Shown: one piece after another, positions 7,529 through 15,254 of the stretch
Layout of the letters: each line of letters opens with the position of its first letter
Position numbering within the stretch: position 1 is the stretch's first letter
Source: Oscillospiraceae bacterium
GTDB taxonomy: Bacteria > Bacillota > Clostridia > Oscillospirales > Oscillospiraceae
DNA: 64,000 nucleotides
NCBI GenBank assembly: GCA_017395935.1
Contig: JAFQNL010000024.1
Coordinates: forward strand, 1-64,000
Direction: 5' to 3'
Notes under the pieces: model-generated
What the model was told of the DNA's origin: nothing
The model's database searches: none
What the model saw: only the letters and a program-made list of their open reading frames with translations
Program-made: the position numbers and the translations under genes

Positions 7529-8269
7529 ATGACCAATCAAGTGCTCCGTGAGCTGGAAGAGAGAATGAGTGTCCGGCTCTTTGACTGCCGGCCGGTATCG
7601 GAGGAGATAAAGCGGACGCTGTTCCATGCCGCTTTTCAGGCGCCCACTGCCGGCTGCCAGCAGCTGTATACCATTCTGGATATCACCGACCCTGCCCTGA
7701 AGCGGGAACTGGCTGATATCTGTGATCATCAGTCTTTTATCGCCTCCGCACCCGTGGTCCTGATCTTTCTGGCTGACTGCCGCCGATGGTTAGACAGTTA
7801 CCGGGAAGCTGGCTGCCAGGCCAGGCGGCCGGGGCCGGGTGATCTGCTGCTGGCGATGGCGGATGCCTGTATTGCCGCGCAGAATACCGTTACCGCTGCT
7901 CACAGTCTGGGACTGGGGAGCTGCTATATCGGCGATATTTTAGAGCAGTGTGAACGGACGAGAGACCTGCTCTGTCTGCCGGAGGAGACGGTGCCTGCCG
8001 CTATGTTGGTTATCGGCTGGCCGAAGGAGACAAAAAATGCCCGGACCAAGCCGGGTCGGGCAGATCAGAGCTATATCGTCCATGAAAATCGGTACCGGCT
8101 GCTGTCCGGACAGGAGCATCGTGAAATGATCCAAAGTACCGGCCGCTGCCAGCCGGACTACGACAGCTGGATGAGCGCGTTCTGCCGCCGGAAATATGAA
8201 AGCGATTTCTCCCGGGAGATGAGCCGGTCAGCTTCCGTCTATCTGCGACCATTCCTGCAGGAAGAATAA
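7529..8269 (+). CDS. Nitroreductase-family NAD(P)H oxidoreductase
   Basis: This 246-residue flavoprotein has N-terminal RMSVRLFDCRPV and FHAAFQAPTAGCQQLYTI, which match the FMN-binding start of nitroreductase/flavin reductase proteins (R-S-x-R-x-[FY] and A-P-T-A/S-x-x-x-Q). HSLGLGSCYIGDI is the second conserved block. The length and the C-terminal 60-residue extension resemble the NfsA-type subgroup. The ATG follows GGGAGG with an 8-bp spacer. Likely substrates are quinones or nitro compounds, but none can be assigned from sequence. No redox partner is adjacent. Confidence 0.87.
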   Translation: MTNQVLRELEERMSVRLFDCRPVSEEIKRTLFHAAFQAPTAGCQQLYTILDITDPALKRELADICDHQSFIASAPVVLIFLADCRRWLDSYREAGCQARRPGPGDLLLAMADACIAAQNTVTAAHSLGLGSCYIGDILEQCERTRDLLCLPEETVPAAMLVIGWPKETKNARTKPGRADQSYIVHENRYRLLSGQEHREMIQSTGRCQPDYDSWMSAFCRRKYESDFSREMSRSASVYLRPFLQEE

Positions 8270-8271
8270 AT

Positions 8272-8303
8272 AAACGGTGCAGCTTCGTTTCGCTGCACCG
8301 TTT
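8272..8303. terminator. Convergent terminator hairpin
   Basis: A 12-bp perfect stem (8272-8283 with 8292-8303) closes an 8-base loop. It sits between the nitroreductase gene (+) and the DtxR-type operon (-), and can serve both strands (weak U/A runs on each side). Confidence 0.7.
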
Positions 8304-8321
8304 AATTCATTCTATCAATCA

Positions 8322-8477
8322 TCACTCAGCGGCATCCTGAGCAGTCAGGCGCACCAGTTCTTCAATCATCTGCTGTGCGGACTCATATTCCTTCTTGGAC
8401 ATGGCGTCCTTAATGGACTGAAGCTGGGGGATCAGTTTCTTCTGATAGCTCTTGAGCACGGCGTTGGCGTCGATCAT
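8322..8477 (-). CDS. 51-residue hypothetical protein downstream of the DtxR-type regulator
   Basis: A short, charged, helical protein with no Cys. Sequence blocks are DANAVLKSYQKKLIPQLQS and KKEYESAQQMIEELVRLTA, suggesting one helical hairpin. AAAGGGG stands 8 bp before the ATG at 8477; another ATG at 8483 is too close to the SD. The gene starts 52 bp after the regulator's stop and shares its transcript and terminator. It may be a modulator or small regulatory protein, but function is unknown. Confidence 0.6.
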   Translation of the reverse strand: MIDANAVLKSYQKKLIPQLQSIKDAMSKKEYESAQQMIEELVRLTAQDAAE

Positions 8478-8529
8478 ATTCATAGCCCCTTTCAGGTAAT
8501 TCGAAACACTGAGGATCTCACAAAGATTA

Positions 8530-8907
8530 TTATAATCCCTGTTTCTCCAAATAAGCAAGAATTTTTTCGGCAGATCGGTCAGAAATGACATGTTCAATAG
8601 CGCAAGCGTCCTCATTTGCGGTTTTTTCGTCAATTCCGATCACATCCTGGAGCAGAGTCCGCAGAATCCGATGCTTCTGACTGGTCAGCTTGGCCAGACG
8701 CTGCCCCTCTTCGGTGAGATAGATCTCCCGATACTTTTCGTTTTCTACCAGACCCCGCTGATGAAGCACATTCATCGCATTGTTGACGCTGGCTTTGGAA
8801 ACGCCCATCCGCACAGCGATATCGCTCACTCTGGCGCCGCCGCCGTTTTGTGTGAGCTCATAGACGGCTTCCAGATAGTTTTCCATGGAGAAAGTCAGGT
8901 TTGCCAT
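8530..8907 (-). CDS. DtxR/MntR-family metal-dependent repressor
   Basis: This 125-residue protein carries an N-terminal winged helix (residues 5-65, with ARVSDIAVRMGVSKASVNNA as the recognition region) and a dimerisation/metal domain. Candidate metal ligands are H79, C102, E105 and H106 in the block ACAIEHVIS, which corresponds to the primary site of DtxR-type proteins. There is no C-terminal SH3-like domain, as in MntR-type proteins. Mn(II) or Fe(II) is the expected co-repressor; which one cannot be told. No metal transporter is adjacent. GAGGA precedes the ATG. Confidence 0.9.
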   Translation of the reverse strand: MANLTFSMENYLEAVYELTQNGGGARVSDIAVRMGVSKASVNNAMNVLHQRGLVENEKYREIYLTEEGQRLAKLTSQKHRILRTLLQDVIGIDEKTANEDACAIEHVISDRSAEKILAYLEKQGL

Positions 8908-8941
8908 ATCAGTTCCTCATTTTCATAGAATGATTTCTAAC

Positions 8942-8970
8942 ATTATACACGAAATGGACGAGTTAGCAAA
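8942..8970 (-). promoter_or_regulatory. Promoter of the DtxR-type operon
   Basis: On the minus strand, TTTGCT (8970-8965) or TTGCTA (8969-8964), spacer 17 or 16 bp, then TATAAT (8947-8942) preceded by TG. It lies 35 bp upstream of the ATG. Confidence 0.7.
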
Positions 8971-9060
8971 GCGAAACCGCTTTCGATGGTACAATATGAA
9001 ACATGACAGACCCCAGTCCAGAACCTGCCCGCCCTCGGAAGCAGGCTGACTCCGCCTGAA

Positions 9061-9093
9061 ACAGAAGATCCCGCTGCCAAAGGCAGCGGGATC
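9061..9093 (-). terminator. Terminator of the NlpC/P60 operon
   Basis: A 12-bp perfect stem (9067-9078 with 9082-9093) with a 3-base loop, followed on the minus strand by TTCTGTTTC. It lies directly after the hydrolase stop codon. Confidence 0.7.
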
Positions 9094-9101
9094 GTTTGTC
9101 A

Positions 9102-10139
9102 TCAAAGCAGGCGGCGGATGGTGATAATAGGGGCGTAGTTCACGTTGGTGTAGCAGATACCGACCCGGCTGTTAAGGGCGTTGATAATCTGACCGTCACC
9201 GGCGTAGATGCCCACATGGCCGTCATAACAGACCACATCGCCTACAACCATATCCTCATAATCTACCTTCTCACCGTACTGGCGCATACTGTAAGAACTG
9301 TGAGGCAGCTCGACGCCAAACTCGCGGTAGACCAGCATGACATAGCCGGAGCAGTCGCAGCCATTTTCCAGACTCTCTCCGCCCCAGACATACCGGTTGC
9401 CCAGATACTGGCTGGCAAAGTCCACAACGTCCTGGCCGTTGCCCAGACCGGGATTTGCGATGGGGGAGTAGTCGGCGGCCTTCAGATAATCGGTAGACAC
9501 GTAGCCGGTCTCGCCTTCATAGCTTACCTTTACCCACTCGCCGTCCGAGTACAGCGGCGTGAGAATGGTACCCTTGTCCAGCTTGCTGAGCACCAGACTG
9601 TCTGTACCGGCGCCTTCCCGGAAGTTGACCCGACCGGTCACCTCCATGGTGCAATTGACCTCTTCCAGAGGCAGATAGCCATAGAATCCGTTGGCCTCCA
9701 CATAAAACCAGCCTCTGTTATAGCCCAGCACATTGAAGTGCTCACCGCAGGTAAGCATGGTCACAGGTGTGGCCTCTTCGTGGGCGCTCTGGCGAATAAT
9801 GGCCAGACTGGAGAGAACGGTGCTCTCGCCCATTGCCTGAAGATTCAGATCACGGGCATAGATGTAACCGGTGTAGCCCTCACCGTCGTCGCTCAGATAA
9901 GAGGCGGCCACCCAGTCGTTTTCCGTGTAGGAGGACAGGAGAACCAGTGTCTTACCGGAGGGGATCATCCGGACAGTGTCAGCAGAGTTGCTCTCAGCGG
10001 ACATCAGTGCGATGTTGCTGGAAGTCTCAGCCTCATAGGCGATCTGAGGGCCCTCGTGAGCGGCGGCAGAGACCGTCATCAGGCAGAGAACACCAACAGT
10101 TAAAATCAGTTTGCTTACTAGCTTACGTATGGAACACAT
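9102..10139 (-). CDS. Secreted SH3-NlpC/P60 peptidoglycan hydrolase
   Basis: The 345-residue precursor has a signal peptide (about 1-27, cleavage near SAAA-HE). Three bacterial SH3-like repeats span roughly 40-98, 108-165 and 168-222, and a C-terminal NlpC/P60 domain begins near 230. The catalytic Cys is in GCDCSGYVMLVY and the His in YDGHVGIYAG; an Asn follows in IINALNS. Such enzymes cut the D-Glu to diamino-acid bond in stem peptides, with SH3 domains targeting the wall. GGAGG precedes the ATG. The gene is second in an operon, 29 bp after the 97-residue protein gene. Confidence 0.93.
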   Translation of the reverse strand: MCSIRKLVSKLILTVGVLCLMTVSAAAHEGPQIAYEAETSSNIALMSAESNSADTVRMIPSGKTLVLLSSYTENDWVAASYLSDDGEGYTGYIYARDLNLQAMGESTVLSSLAIIRQSAHEEATPVTMLTCGEHFNVLGYNRGWFYVEANGFYGYLPLEEVNCTMEVTGRVNFREGAGTDSLVLSKLDKGTILTPLYSDGEWVKVSYEGETGYVSTDYLKAADYSPIANPGLGNGQDVVDFASQYLGNRYVWGGESLENGCDCSGYVMLVYREFGVELPHSSYSMRQYGEKVDYEDMVVGDVVCYDGHVGIYAGDGQIINALNSRVGICYTNVNYAPIITIRRLL

Positions 10140-10168
10140 AAAACCTCCAGGGGAGTATGATGCTTCGT

Positions 10169-10462
10169 TCAGCGGGCAGACAGTGCGCGGGTCAGCCAGA
10201 CGTGGGCCAGATCCATAGCGGCGTAGAGGCTGTTCTTTTCGCTGGAACGGACGACTCGATCACGGGTTTTCAGGTCGACATCAGTCAGCTGAAGCTGGAC
10301 GGAGACCTTGGTTGCCAGAGAGAAGTCATCCATGGGGATGCTGCTCAGCACCTGCATCATGATGATATACTTGTCGGTCATATTGCCGTAGTAGATCACA
10401 TTGTCCTTCCGCGCGAGGGGATAACCTTTGTATTCCAGGGGAATCTTCTTATCAGCAGACAT
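10169..10462 (-). CDS. 97-residue conserved hypothetical protein
   Basis: A small soluble protein with no signal peptide, beginning MSADKKIPLEYKGYPLARKDN. YYGNMTDKYIIMMQV and KVSVQLQLTD suggest a beta-rich core followed by a C-terminal helix. The pattern resembles uncharacterised clostridial proteins of the same size, for which I know no function. The ATG at 10462 follows GGAGGTAACAAA. It leads an operon with the secreted NlpC/P60 hydrolase and has a near-consensus promoter. Confidence 0.75.
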   Translation of the reverse strand: MSADKKIPLEYKGYPLARKDNVIYYGNMTDKYIIMMQVLSSIPMDDFSLATKVSVQLQLTDVDLKTRDRVVRSSEKNSLYAAMDLAHVWLTRALSAR

Positions 10463-10494
10463 TTTGTTACCTCCATAATTCTAATCGTTACTAG

Positions 10495-10523
10495 ATTGTA
10501 ACACATTGTCAATGCTGTGTCAA
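10495..10523 (-). promoter_or_regulatory. Near-consensus sigma-A promoter
   Basis: On the minus strand, TTGACA (10523-10518), 17 bp, TACAAT (10500-10495), 33 bp before the ATG at 10462. A second TTGACA inside the spacer creates a direct repeat of CA-TTGACA type. Confidence 0.85.
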
Positions 10524-10578
10524 CTTATCTTTTGACGGGAGGGAAGGTTTGTAACTCTTTGAGTTTCACTAATTTGCA

Positions 10579-10610
10579 CAAAAAAGCCCGCATCCTGCTG
10601 GATGCGGGCT
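10579..10610 (-). terminator. Terminator of ireB
   Basis: On the minus strand an 11-bp perfect stem (10610-10600 with 10595-10585) and a 4-base loop are followed by TTTTTTG. Confidence 0.9.
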
Positions 10611-10629
10611 TTGGTGAATGGGTTGGCCC

Positions 10630-10881
10630 TCAGGGCTTGATGTCCAGGTAGTACCGGAGCAGCTCCTGAAGAAGCTCGTCGCGGTCGAGCTTGCGGATCA
10701 GAGTACGGGCGCCGTTGTAGTTGGTGATATAGGTAGGATCCTCGGAAAGAATGTATCCAACGATCTGATTAATGGGATTATACCCCTTGAGCTGCAGAGA
10801 ACGATAGACCTCTGTCAGTGCGCTGCGGGTATCCCACTCCTTGTCCTTGACAACGTCAAACCGCTGCGTAAATTCAGCCAT
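10630..10881 (-). CDS. ireB: IreB-family regulatory phosphoprotein (UPF0297)
   Basis: The 83 residues match the family closely across the whole length: [37 protein letters not shown] and [10 protein letters not shown]. In Enterococcus faecalis, IreB is a substrate of the PASTA kinase IreK and negatively controls cephalosporin tolerance (family knowledge). In many Firmicutes it neighbours yqgF and a DUF1292 gene; here a DUF1292 gene lies about 14 kb away and no yqgF is in the window. It forms a single-gene unit with its own promoter and terminator. An SD GGAGGTG precedes the ATG. Confidence 0.93.
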   Translation of the reverse strand: MAEFTQRFDVVKDKEWDTRSALTEVYRSLQLKGYNPINQIVGYILSEDPTYITNYNGARTLIRKLDRDELLQELLRYYLDIKP

Positions 10882-10930
10882 TGAAAAACACCTCCGTCGG
10901 GCATAAAAGTAAAATAAGAACTTTTGTTCT

Positions 10931-10958
10931 ATTGTACTCCAATAAATTCGATCTGTAA
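10931..10958 (-). promoter_or_regulatory. Promoter of ireB
   Basis: On the minus strand, TTACAG (10958-10953), 16 bp, TACAAT (10936-10931), about 50 bp upstream of the ATG. Confidence 0.6.
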
Positions 10959-11012
10959 AGTGCTTTTCAAATTATTTCCCTTGAAATAGTTGTTATGTGA
11001 ACTGAAAAGACG

Positions 11013-11048
11013 AAAAAACACCTCCGGCAGAGAGGGTTCTGCCGGAGG
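11013..11048 (-). terminator. Terminator of pheST
   Basis: On the minus strand a 10-bp stem (11048-11039 with 11030-11021) is followed by TGTTTTTTCG. Confidence 0.85.
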
Positions 11049-11072
11049 CTGGAGGGTAATAGCGGAAAGAAC

Positions 11073-13760
11073 TTAGCGGAGAACGGCCTGATACTCCTTC
11101 TCCAGATGAGCCAGAACGGCCTTGATATCCTTCTCGGACTCCTCGTCGGTCAGCGTATGATCCTCGGCGCGGAGCTTGAGGGCGAAGGCGACAGACTTCT
11201 TACCCTCGGGGATGGGCTTGCCGGTGTAGATGTCAAAGAGCTTGACCTCCTTCACCAGACCCTTGCTGCCCCGGGCGATGCAGTCGGCCAGATCGGCAAC
11301 GGGGATGGCGCTGTCACAGACCACGGCAATATCCCGCTCTACGGCAGGGAACTTGGGCAGCGGCTGATAGAGCATCTCGGTGTTCCGGGCGTCCAGAAGG
11401 GCGGCAAAGTCCAGATGGGCAGCGTAGACGGGGCAGTCCATACCGTAGTTTTTAGCCACCAGAGGATGGATCTGGCCGAAGAGGCCGATGACCTTGCCGT
11501 CAATGGAGAGCCTGGCGCAGCGGCCGGGGTGGAAGGTGGGATCCTTCTGCTCAGCAGAGAAGCGGGCCTTTACGATGCCCAGAGAGTCCAGAACGGTCTC
11601 GATGGCGCCCTTGAAGGTGAAAAAGTCCAGACCTTCGCCGTAGCCGCCCATGGAGAGCATCTGGCGCTCGTCTGCCAGCTGCTGGCCTTCCACAGGCAGA
11701 TAGACCTTGGCAATCTCGTAGAGCTTGGCAGAGGCGTTGCGGTGATTGTAGTTCCGGGCCAGCGTCTCCAGCATGGAGGGGATGGCGGTGGTACGCATGA
11801 TAGAGGTATCCTCGCCCAGAGGATTGAGGATGGTCATGGACTTGCGCAGAGGGGAGTCCTCAGCCATGCGGATCTTATTGTAGTAGTTGGGGGAGATAAA
11901 GGAGTAGGTCAGAATCTCGCTATAGCCCAGACCACGGCAGACAGCGCCCAGCTCCTTCTCAGCCCGTTGCTTGGCAGTCAGACCACCGCGAGTGGTCTCG
12001 CCCCGCATGAGGGTGGTAGGCAGATTGTTGTAGCCGAAGAAACGGGCTACTTCCTCAGCGATATCCGAGTAGTGCTCCACGTCAGAGCGCCAGGAAGGCA
12101 CATAGATGGTCTCGCCGTCGAGGATGAAGCCGAGTTCAGTGAGAATCCGGCGCATCTCCTCCTCGCAAATGTCGGTACCCAGCAGAGCGTTCACCTTTTC
12201 AGGCTCCAGCTTCAGGCTGGTGGGGACGAAGTCCTGAGCCACCACGTCGATGATGCCATCCACCACGTCGCCGCAACCCAGCAGCTCAACCAGCTCACAG
12301 GCCCTCTGAACAGCCGGAAGCGTATTCATGGGATCCAGACCCTTCTCATACCGGCCGGAAGCTTCGGTACGCATACCCAGAGCGGTAGCCGTCTTACGGA
12401 CGGAGACACCGTTGAAGTTGGCCGACTCGAAGAAGACGTCGGTGGTGGTATCCATGATCTCGCTGTTAGCGCCGCCCATAACGCCGCCCACAGCGATAGG
12501 CTTGGTCTCGTCGGCGATAATGAGCATATTGGGAGTCAGCTTCCGGGCAGTGCCGTCCAGTGTCTGAATGGTCTCGCCTTCATAAGCCCGGCGAACCAGA
12601 ATGTGATGGCCTTCCACGCAGGAGAAGTCGAAGGAGTGCATGGGCTGACCGTATTCCAGCATGACATAGTTGGTAATGTCAACGATATTGTTGATGGGCC
12701 GGACGCCGGAGGCACGCAGACGCTCCCGCATCCACTTGGGGGAGGGGCCGATCTTTACATTCCGAACCAGACGGCCGGTATAGCGGGGGCAGAGATCGCC
12801 GTCGATAATATCCACGTCGGCGTAGTTGAGAATGGAGTCGCCGGAACCCTTGACCTCAGGGGTATGGGTAGTCATGCTCTTGTGGAACGTGACGGCGGCC
12901 TCACGGGCCAGACCGATCACGGACAGGCAGTCGGCCCGGTTGGGGGTGATTTCAAACTCCACCACATGGTCGTCCAGGCCCAGAACAGCAGTGATGTCCT
13001 CGCCGGGCTTGCAGTCCTCGTTGAGGATAAAGATGCCGTCCTCGATGCAGTTGGGGAACTCCTTCTGCTGGGCATGGAGATCGGCCAGAGTCAGAACAGC
13101 GCCGCTGGCGGTGTTGTAGCAGACCAGATCGCCCAAATGAATGTTCTGGCATTCGGTGACGCACTCTGCCTCGCCGGAGCCTGTGTTGAGCTTGAGGGCA
13201 AAGGTGGAGTAGGCGGCGGTGGCGCACGCGAGGACTTCTGCGGCGATAACCTTGCCGTAGATCTTGTGGCCGGCAGCCACATCCTCAGGGATAGAGGGCT
13301 TCTCCCCGGGGAGCACATGGTAGTCGCCCAGAATGGCAGCTGCCTTGATGGCGCCGTAGGGATAGTCCCGGGTGTCCAGACCCAGCTCGGCCAGACCGCA
13401 GAGCATACCGTTGGAGACTACGCCGCGGAGCTTGCCCTTGTTGATCTTAACGCCGCCGGGCAGGGTGCTCTTGTGCTTTGCCACAGGAACCAGATCGCCC
13501 ACGTGGACGTTCCATGCGCCGGTCACGATCTGAATGGGCTCTTCCTCGCCCACGTCGATCATGGTGACCCACATATGGTCGGAGTTGGGGTGCTTTTCCA
13601 GAGAGAGGATCTTACCCACGACAACGTTCTTGAACGCAGCGCCCAGATCCTCGATGGTCTCCACCTTGGAGCCGGAGAGGGTCATAGCCTCGGCAAATTC
13701 CTTATCGCTGATAGAGCTGCATTCTACAAACTCGTTCAGCCATTTACGGGAAAGTTTCAT
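11073..13760 (-). CDS. pheT: Phenylalanine-tRNA ligase beta subunit, with internal insertion
   Basis: At 895 residues it is about 90-100 longer than usual (near 800). Order: N-terminal domain and EMAP-type OB tRNA-binding domain (about 40-125, HPNSDHMWV and NGMLCGLAELGL), an insertion (about 130-238), then B3/B4 starting at EITPNRADCLS, B5, the catalytic-like core, and the C-terminal anticodon-binding FDX-ACB domain (FPAVERDIAVV). The insertion carries Cys179, 200, 204, 214 and 238. PheT pairs with PheS as an alpha2-beta2 enzyme that charges and edits tRNA-Phe. It starts 35 bp after pheS with SD AGGAG. The frame is intact throughout, so the extra segment is not a frameshift artefact. Confidence 0.97.
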   Translation of the reverse strand: MKLSRKWLNEFVECSSISDKEFAEAMTLSGSKVETIEDLGAAFKNVVVGKILSLEKHPNSDHMWVTMIDVGEEEPIQIVTGAWNVHVGDLVPVAKHKSTLPGGVKINKGKLRGVVSNGMLCGLAELGLDTRDYPYGAIKAAAILGDYHVLPGEKPSIPEDVAAGHKIYGKVIAAEVLACATAAYSTFALKLNTGSGEAECVTECQNIHLGDLVCYNTASGAVLTLADLHAQQKEFPNCIEDGIFILNEDCKPGEDITAVLGLDDHVVEFEITPNRADCLSVIGLAREAAVTFHKSMTTHTPEVKGSGDSILNYADVDIIDGDLCPRYTGRLVRNVKIGPSPKWMRERLRASGVRPINNIVDITNYVMLEYGQPMHSFDFSCVEGHHILVRRAYEGETIQTLDGTARKLTPNMLIIADETKPIAVGGVMGGANSEIMDTTTDVFFESANFNGVSVRKTATALGMRTEASGRYEKGLDPMNTLPAVQRACELVELLGCGDVVDGIIDVVAQDFVPTSLKLEPEKVNALLGTDICEEEMRRILTELGFILDGETIYVPSWRSDVEHYSDIAEEVARFFGYNNLPTTLMRGETTRGGLTAKQRAEKELGAVCRGLGYSEILTYSFISPNYYNKIRMAEDSPLRKSMTILNPLGEDTSIMRTTAIPSMLETLARNYNHRNASAKLYEIAKVYLPVEGQQLADERQMLSMGGYGEGLDFFTFKGAIETVLDSLGIVKARFSAEQKDPTFHPGRCARLSIDGKVIGLFGQIHPLVAKNYGMDCPVYAAHLDFAALLDARNTEMLYQPLPKFPAVERDIAVVCDSAIPVADLADCIARGSKGLVKEVKLFDIYTGKPIPEGKKSVAFALKLRAEDHTLTDEESEKDIKAVLAHLEKEYQAVLR

Positions 13761-13795
13761 ATATCATTGCTCCTATCTGTGAGATATGGTGAAAA

Positions 13796-14821
13796 TCAGA
13801 ACTGCTTCAGGAAGCGCACATCGTTTTCAAAGATGAGACGCAGGTCCTTGATGGCAAAGCGACGCATAGCCAGACGCTCCAGACCCATGCCGAAGGCCCA
13901 GCCGGAGTAGACCTCGGTGTCGATACCGCAGCCTTCCAGCACCTTGGGGTGGATCATGCCGGCGCCCAGAATCTCGATCCAGCCTTCGCCCTTGCACATA
14001 GCACAGCCCTTGCCCTTGCACTCAAAGCACTGCATATCCACCTCGCAGGAAGGCTCGGTAAAGGGGAAGTGATGGGGACGGAAGCGGGTAACAGCGTCCT
14101 CACCGTAGAGGGCCTTGACCACCTCGTTGAGGGTGCCCTTCAGGTCGGCCATGGTAATACCCTTATCGACTACCATGCCCTCAATCTGATGGAACATGGG
14201 GGAGTGGGTGGCGTCCACTTCGTCCTTACGGAAGACACGGCCGGGAGCGACCATGCGGATAGGAGGCTTCTTGTTCTCCATGACCCGGATCTGGATGGGA
14301 GAGGTCTGAGACCGGAGCAGCACAGAGGAGTCCTCAGTCAGATAGAAGGTGTCCGTCCACTCGCGGCCGGGATGACCCTCTTCGATATTCAGCTTGGTAA
14401 AGATGTAGTCGGCCAGCTCCACCTCGGGTCCCTCGGCCACTTCAAAGCCCATACCGGTAAAGACGTCGGTAAGCTCGTCGATCACGATAGACAGAGGATG
14501 CTTATGGCCCAGCTCGGTCTTCTTGCCGGGGATGGTGACATCCACCGTCTCTTCAATCAGCTTCTGATTCATAGCAGCCTCAGCCAGCACCTTGTTCTGG
14601 GCAGCAATGGCCTCGGTCAGAGCGCTGCGGACCTCGTTGGCCAGCTGACCGACGACGGGGCGCTCTTCGGGAGGCAGCTTGCCGGTCTGCTTAAGCACGG
14701 CAGTCAGCTCGCCCTTCTTACCCAGGTACTTGACCCGGACGGCGTCCAGGCTGGCGGCAGTATCGGTGCTCTGGATGGCTGCCAGAGCCTCCACGCGGAT
14801 CTTTGCCAGTTGTTCTTTCAT
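13796..14821 (-). CDS. pheS: Phenylalanine-tRNA ligase alpha subunit
   Basis: This 341-residue class II aminoacyl-tRNA synthetase subunit is of normal length. The N-terminal 85 residues form the coiled-coil arm. The catalytic core contains motif 2 (RVFRKDEVDATHSPMFHQIEG), the phenylalanine pocket region FTEPSCEVDMQC, and motif 3 (GWAFGMGLERLAM). A CxxC-x-CxxC-like set (CFECKGKGCAMC) between the motifs is an added detail seen in many Firmicutes. It is the first gene after the T-box leader; AAGGAG lies 9 bp before the ATG. Confidence 0.97.
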   Translation of the reverse strand: MKEQLAKIRVEALAAIQSTDTAASLDAVRVKYLGKKGELTAVLKQTGKLPPEERPVVGQLANEVRSALTEAIAAQNKVLAEAAMNQKLIEETVDVTIPGKKTELGHKHPLSIVIDELTDVFTGMGFEVAEGPEVELADYIFTKLNIEEGHPGREWTDTFYLTEDSSVLLRSQTSPIQIRVMENKKPPIRMVAPGRVFRKDEVDATHSPMFHQIEGMVVDKGITMADLKGTLNEVVKALYGEDAVTRFRPHHFPFTEPSCEVDMQCFECKGKGCAMCKGEGWIEILGAGMIHPKVLEGCGIDTEVYSGWAFGMGLERLAMRRFAIKDLRLIFENDVRFLKQF

Positions 14822-14877
14822 GTGTGACAGCTCCTTATCATTGGATAGAAATTACGATCTCAGGTCGGAAAGGCAAT

Positions 14878-15117
14878 AAAAAAGTCTTTCCTCCCACAAA
14901 CGGGACGAAAGACGACTTCCGTGGTACCACCCGAATTCGCCCGGAAACCATGCCGGACGCACTCTTGCCGGGTAACGACGGCAACTCGGCCCAGCCTTTC
15001 CTCTGGGCAGCTCCGGAGCGAACCAAACGGGGGACATCTCGCCTCTGCTTTCAGCCGGTGACAAAGGCTCTCTGAGAGCGTCGGATCCGCTATTTTCTCC
15101 TTCAACGCTGTTCAATC
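14878..15117 (-). promoter_or_regulatory. T-box riboswitch, tRNA-Phe responsive, controlling pheST
   Basis: On the minus strand the leader carries an AGAGAG element, a stem I with candidate specifier TTC (15022-15020) followed by GCTCCGGAGCTG, the T-box core GGGTGGTACCACGG (14932-14919), and a terminator whose stem pairs 14913-14907 with 14890-14884, ending in TTTTTT (14883-14878). Uncharged tRNA-Phe should favour the antiterminator and transcription of pheS and pheT. The TTC assignment fits the downstream genes. Confidence 0.93.
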
Positions 15118-15123
15118 GTATTA

Positions 15124-15152
15124 TTTATAGCACAGCGCTGGGATAATTGCAA
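15124..15152 (-). promoter_or_regulatory. Promoter of the T-box/pheST transcript
   Basis: On the minus strand, TTGCAA (15152-15147), 17 bp, TATAAA (15129-15124). Transcription should begin near 15117. Confidence 0.75.
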
Positions 15153-15183
15153 GGGACAGGCAGACTTTTTTCCGGCAGGAAAA

Positions 15184-15212
15184 TTGTAATGCGTGACCGG
15201 GTGTGCTAGAAT
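15184..15212 (+). promoter_or_regulatory. Promoter of the nnrD operon
   Basis: TTGTAA (15184-15189), 17 bp, TAGAAT (15207-15212), 42 bp before the nnrD ATG. Confidence 0.65.
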
Positions 15213-15254
15213 AAGAAAAATACGTGGAGGGAAAAACCTGTCTGGAGGGATACT

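Noticed and set aside
11106..13910. A 934-codon open frame on the plus strand opposite pheT
   Set aside because: It is a mirror of pheT codon bias, with low complexity and no recognisable domain; pheT has all expected motifs.
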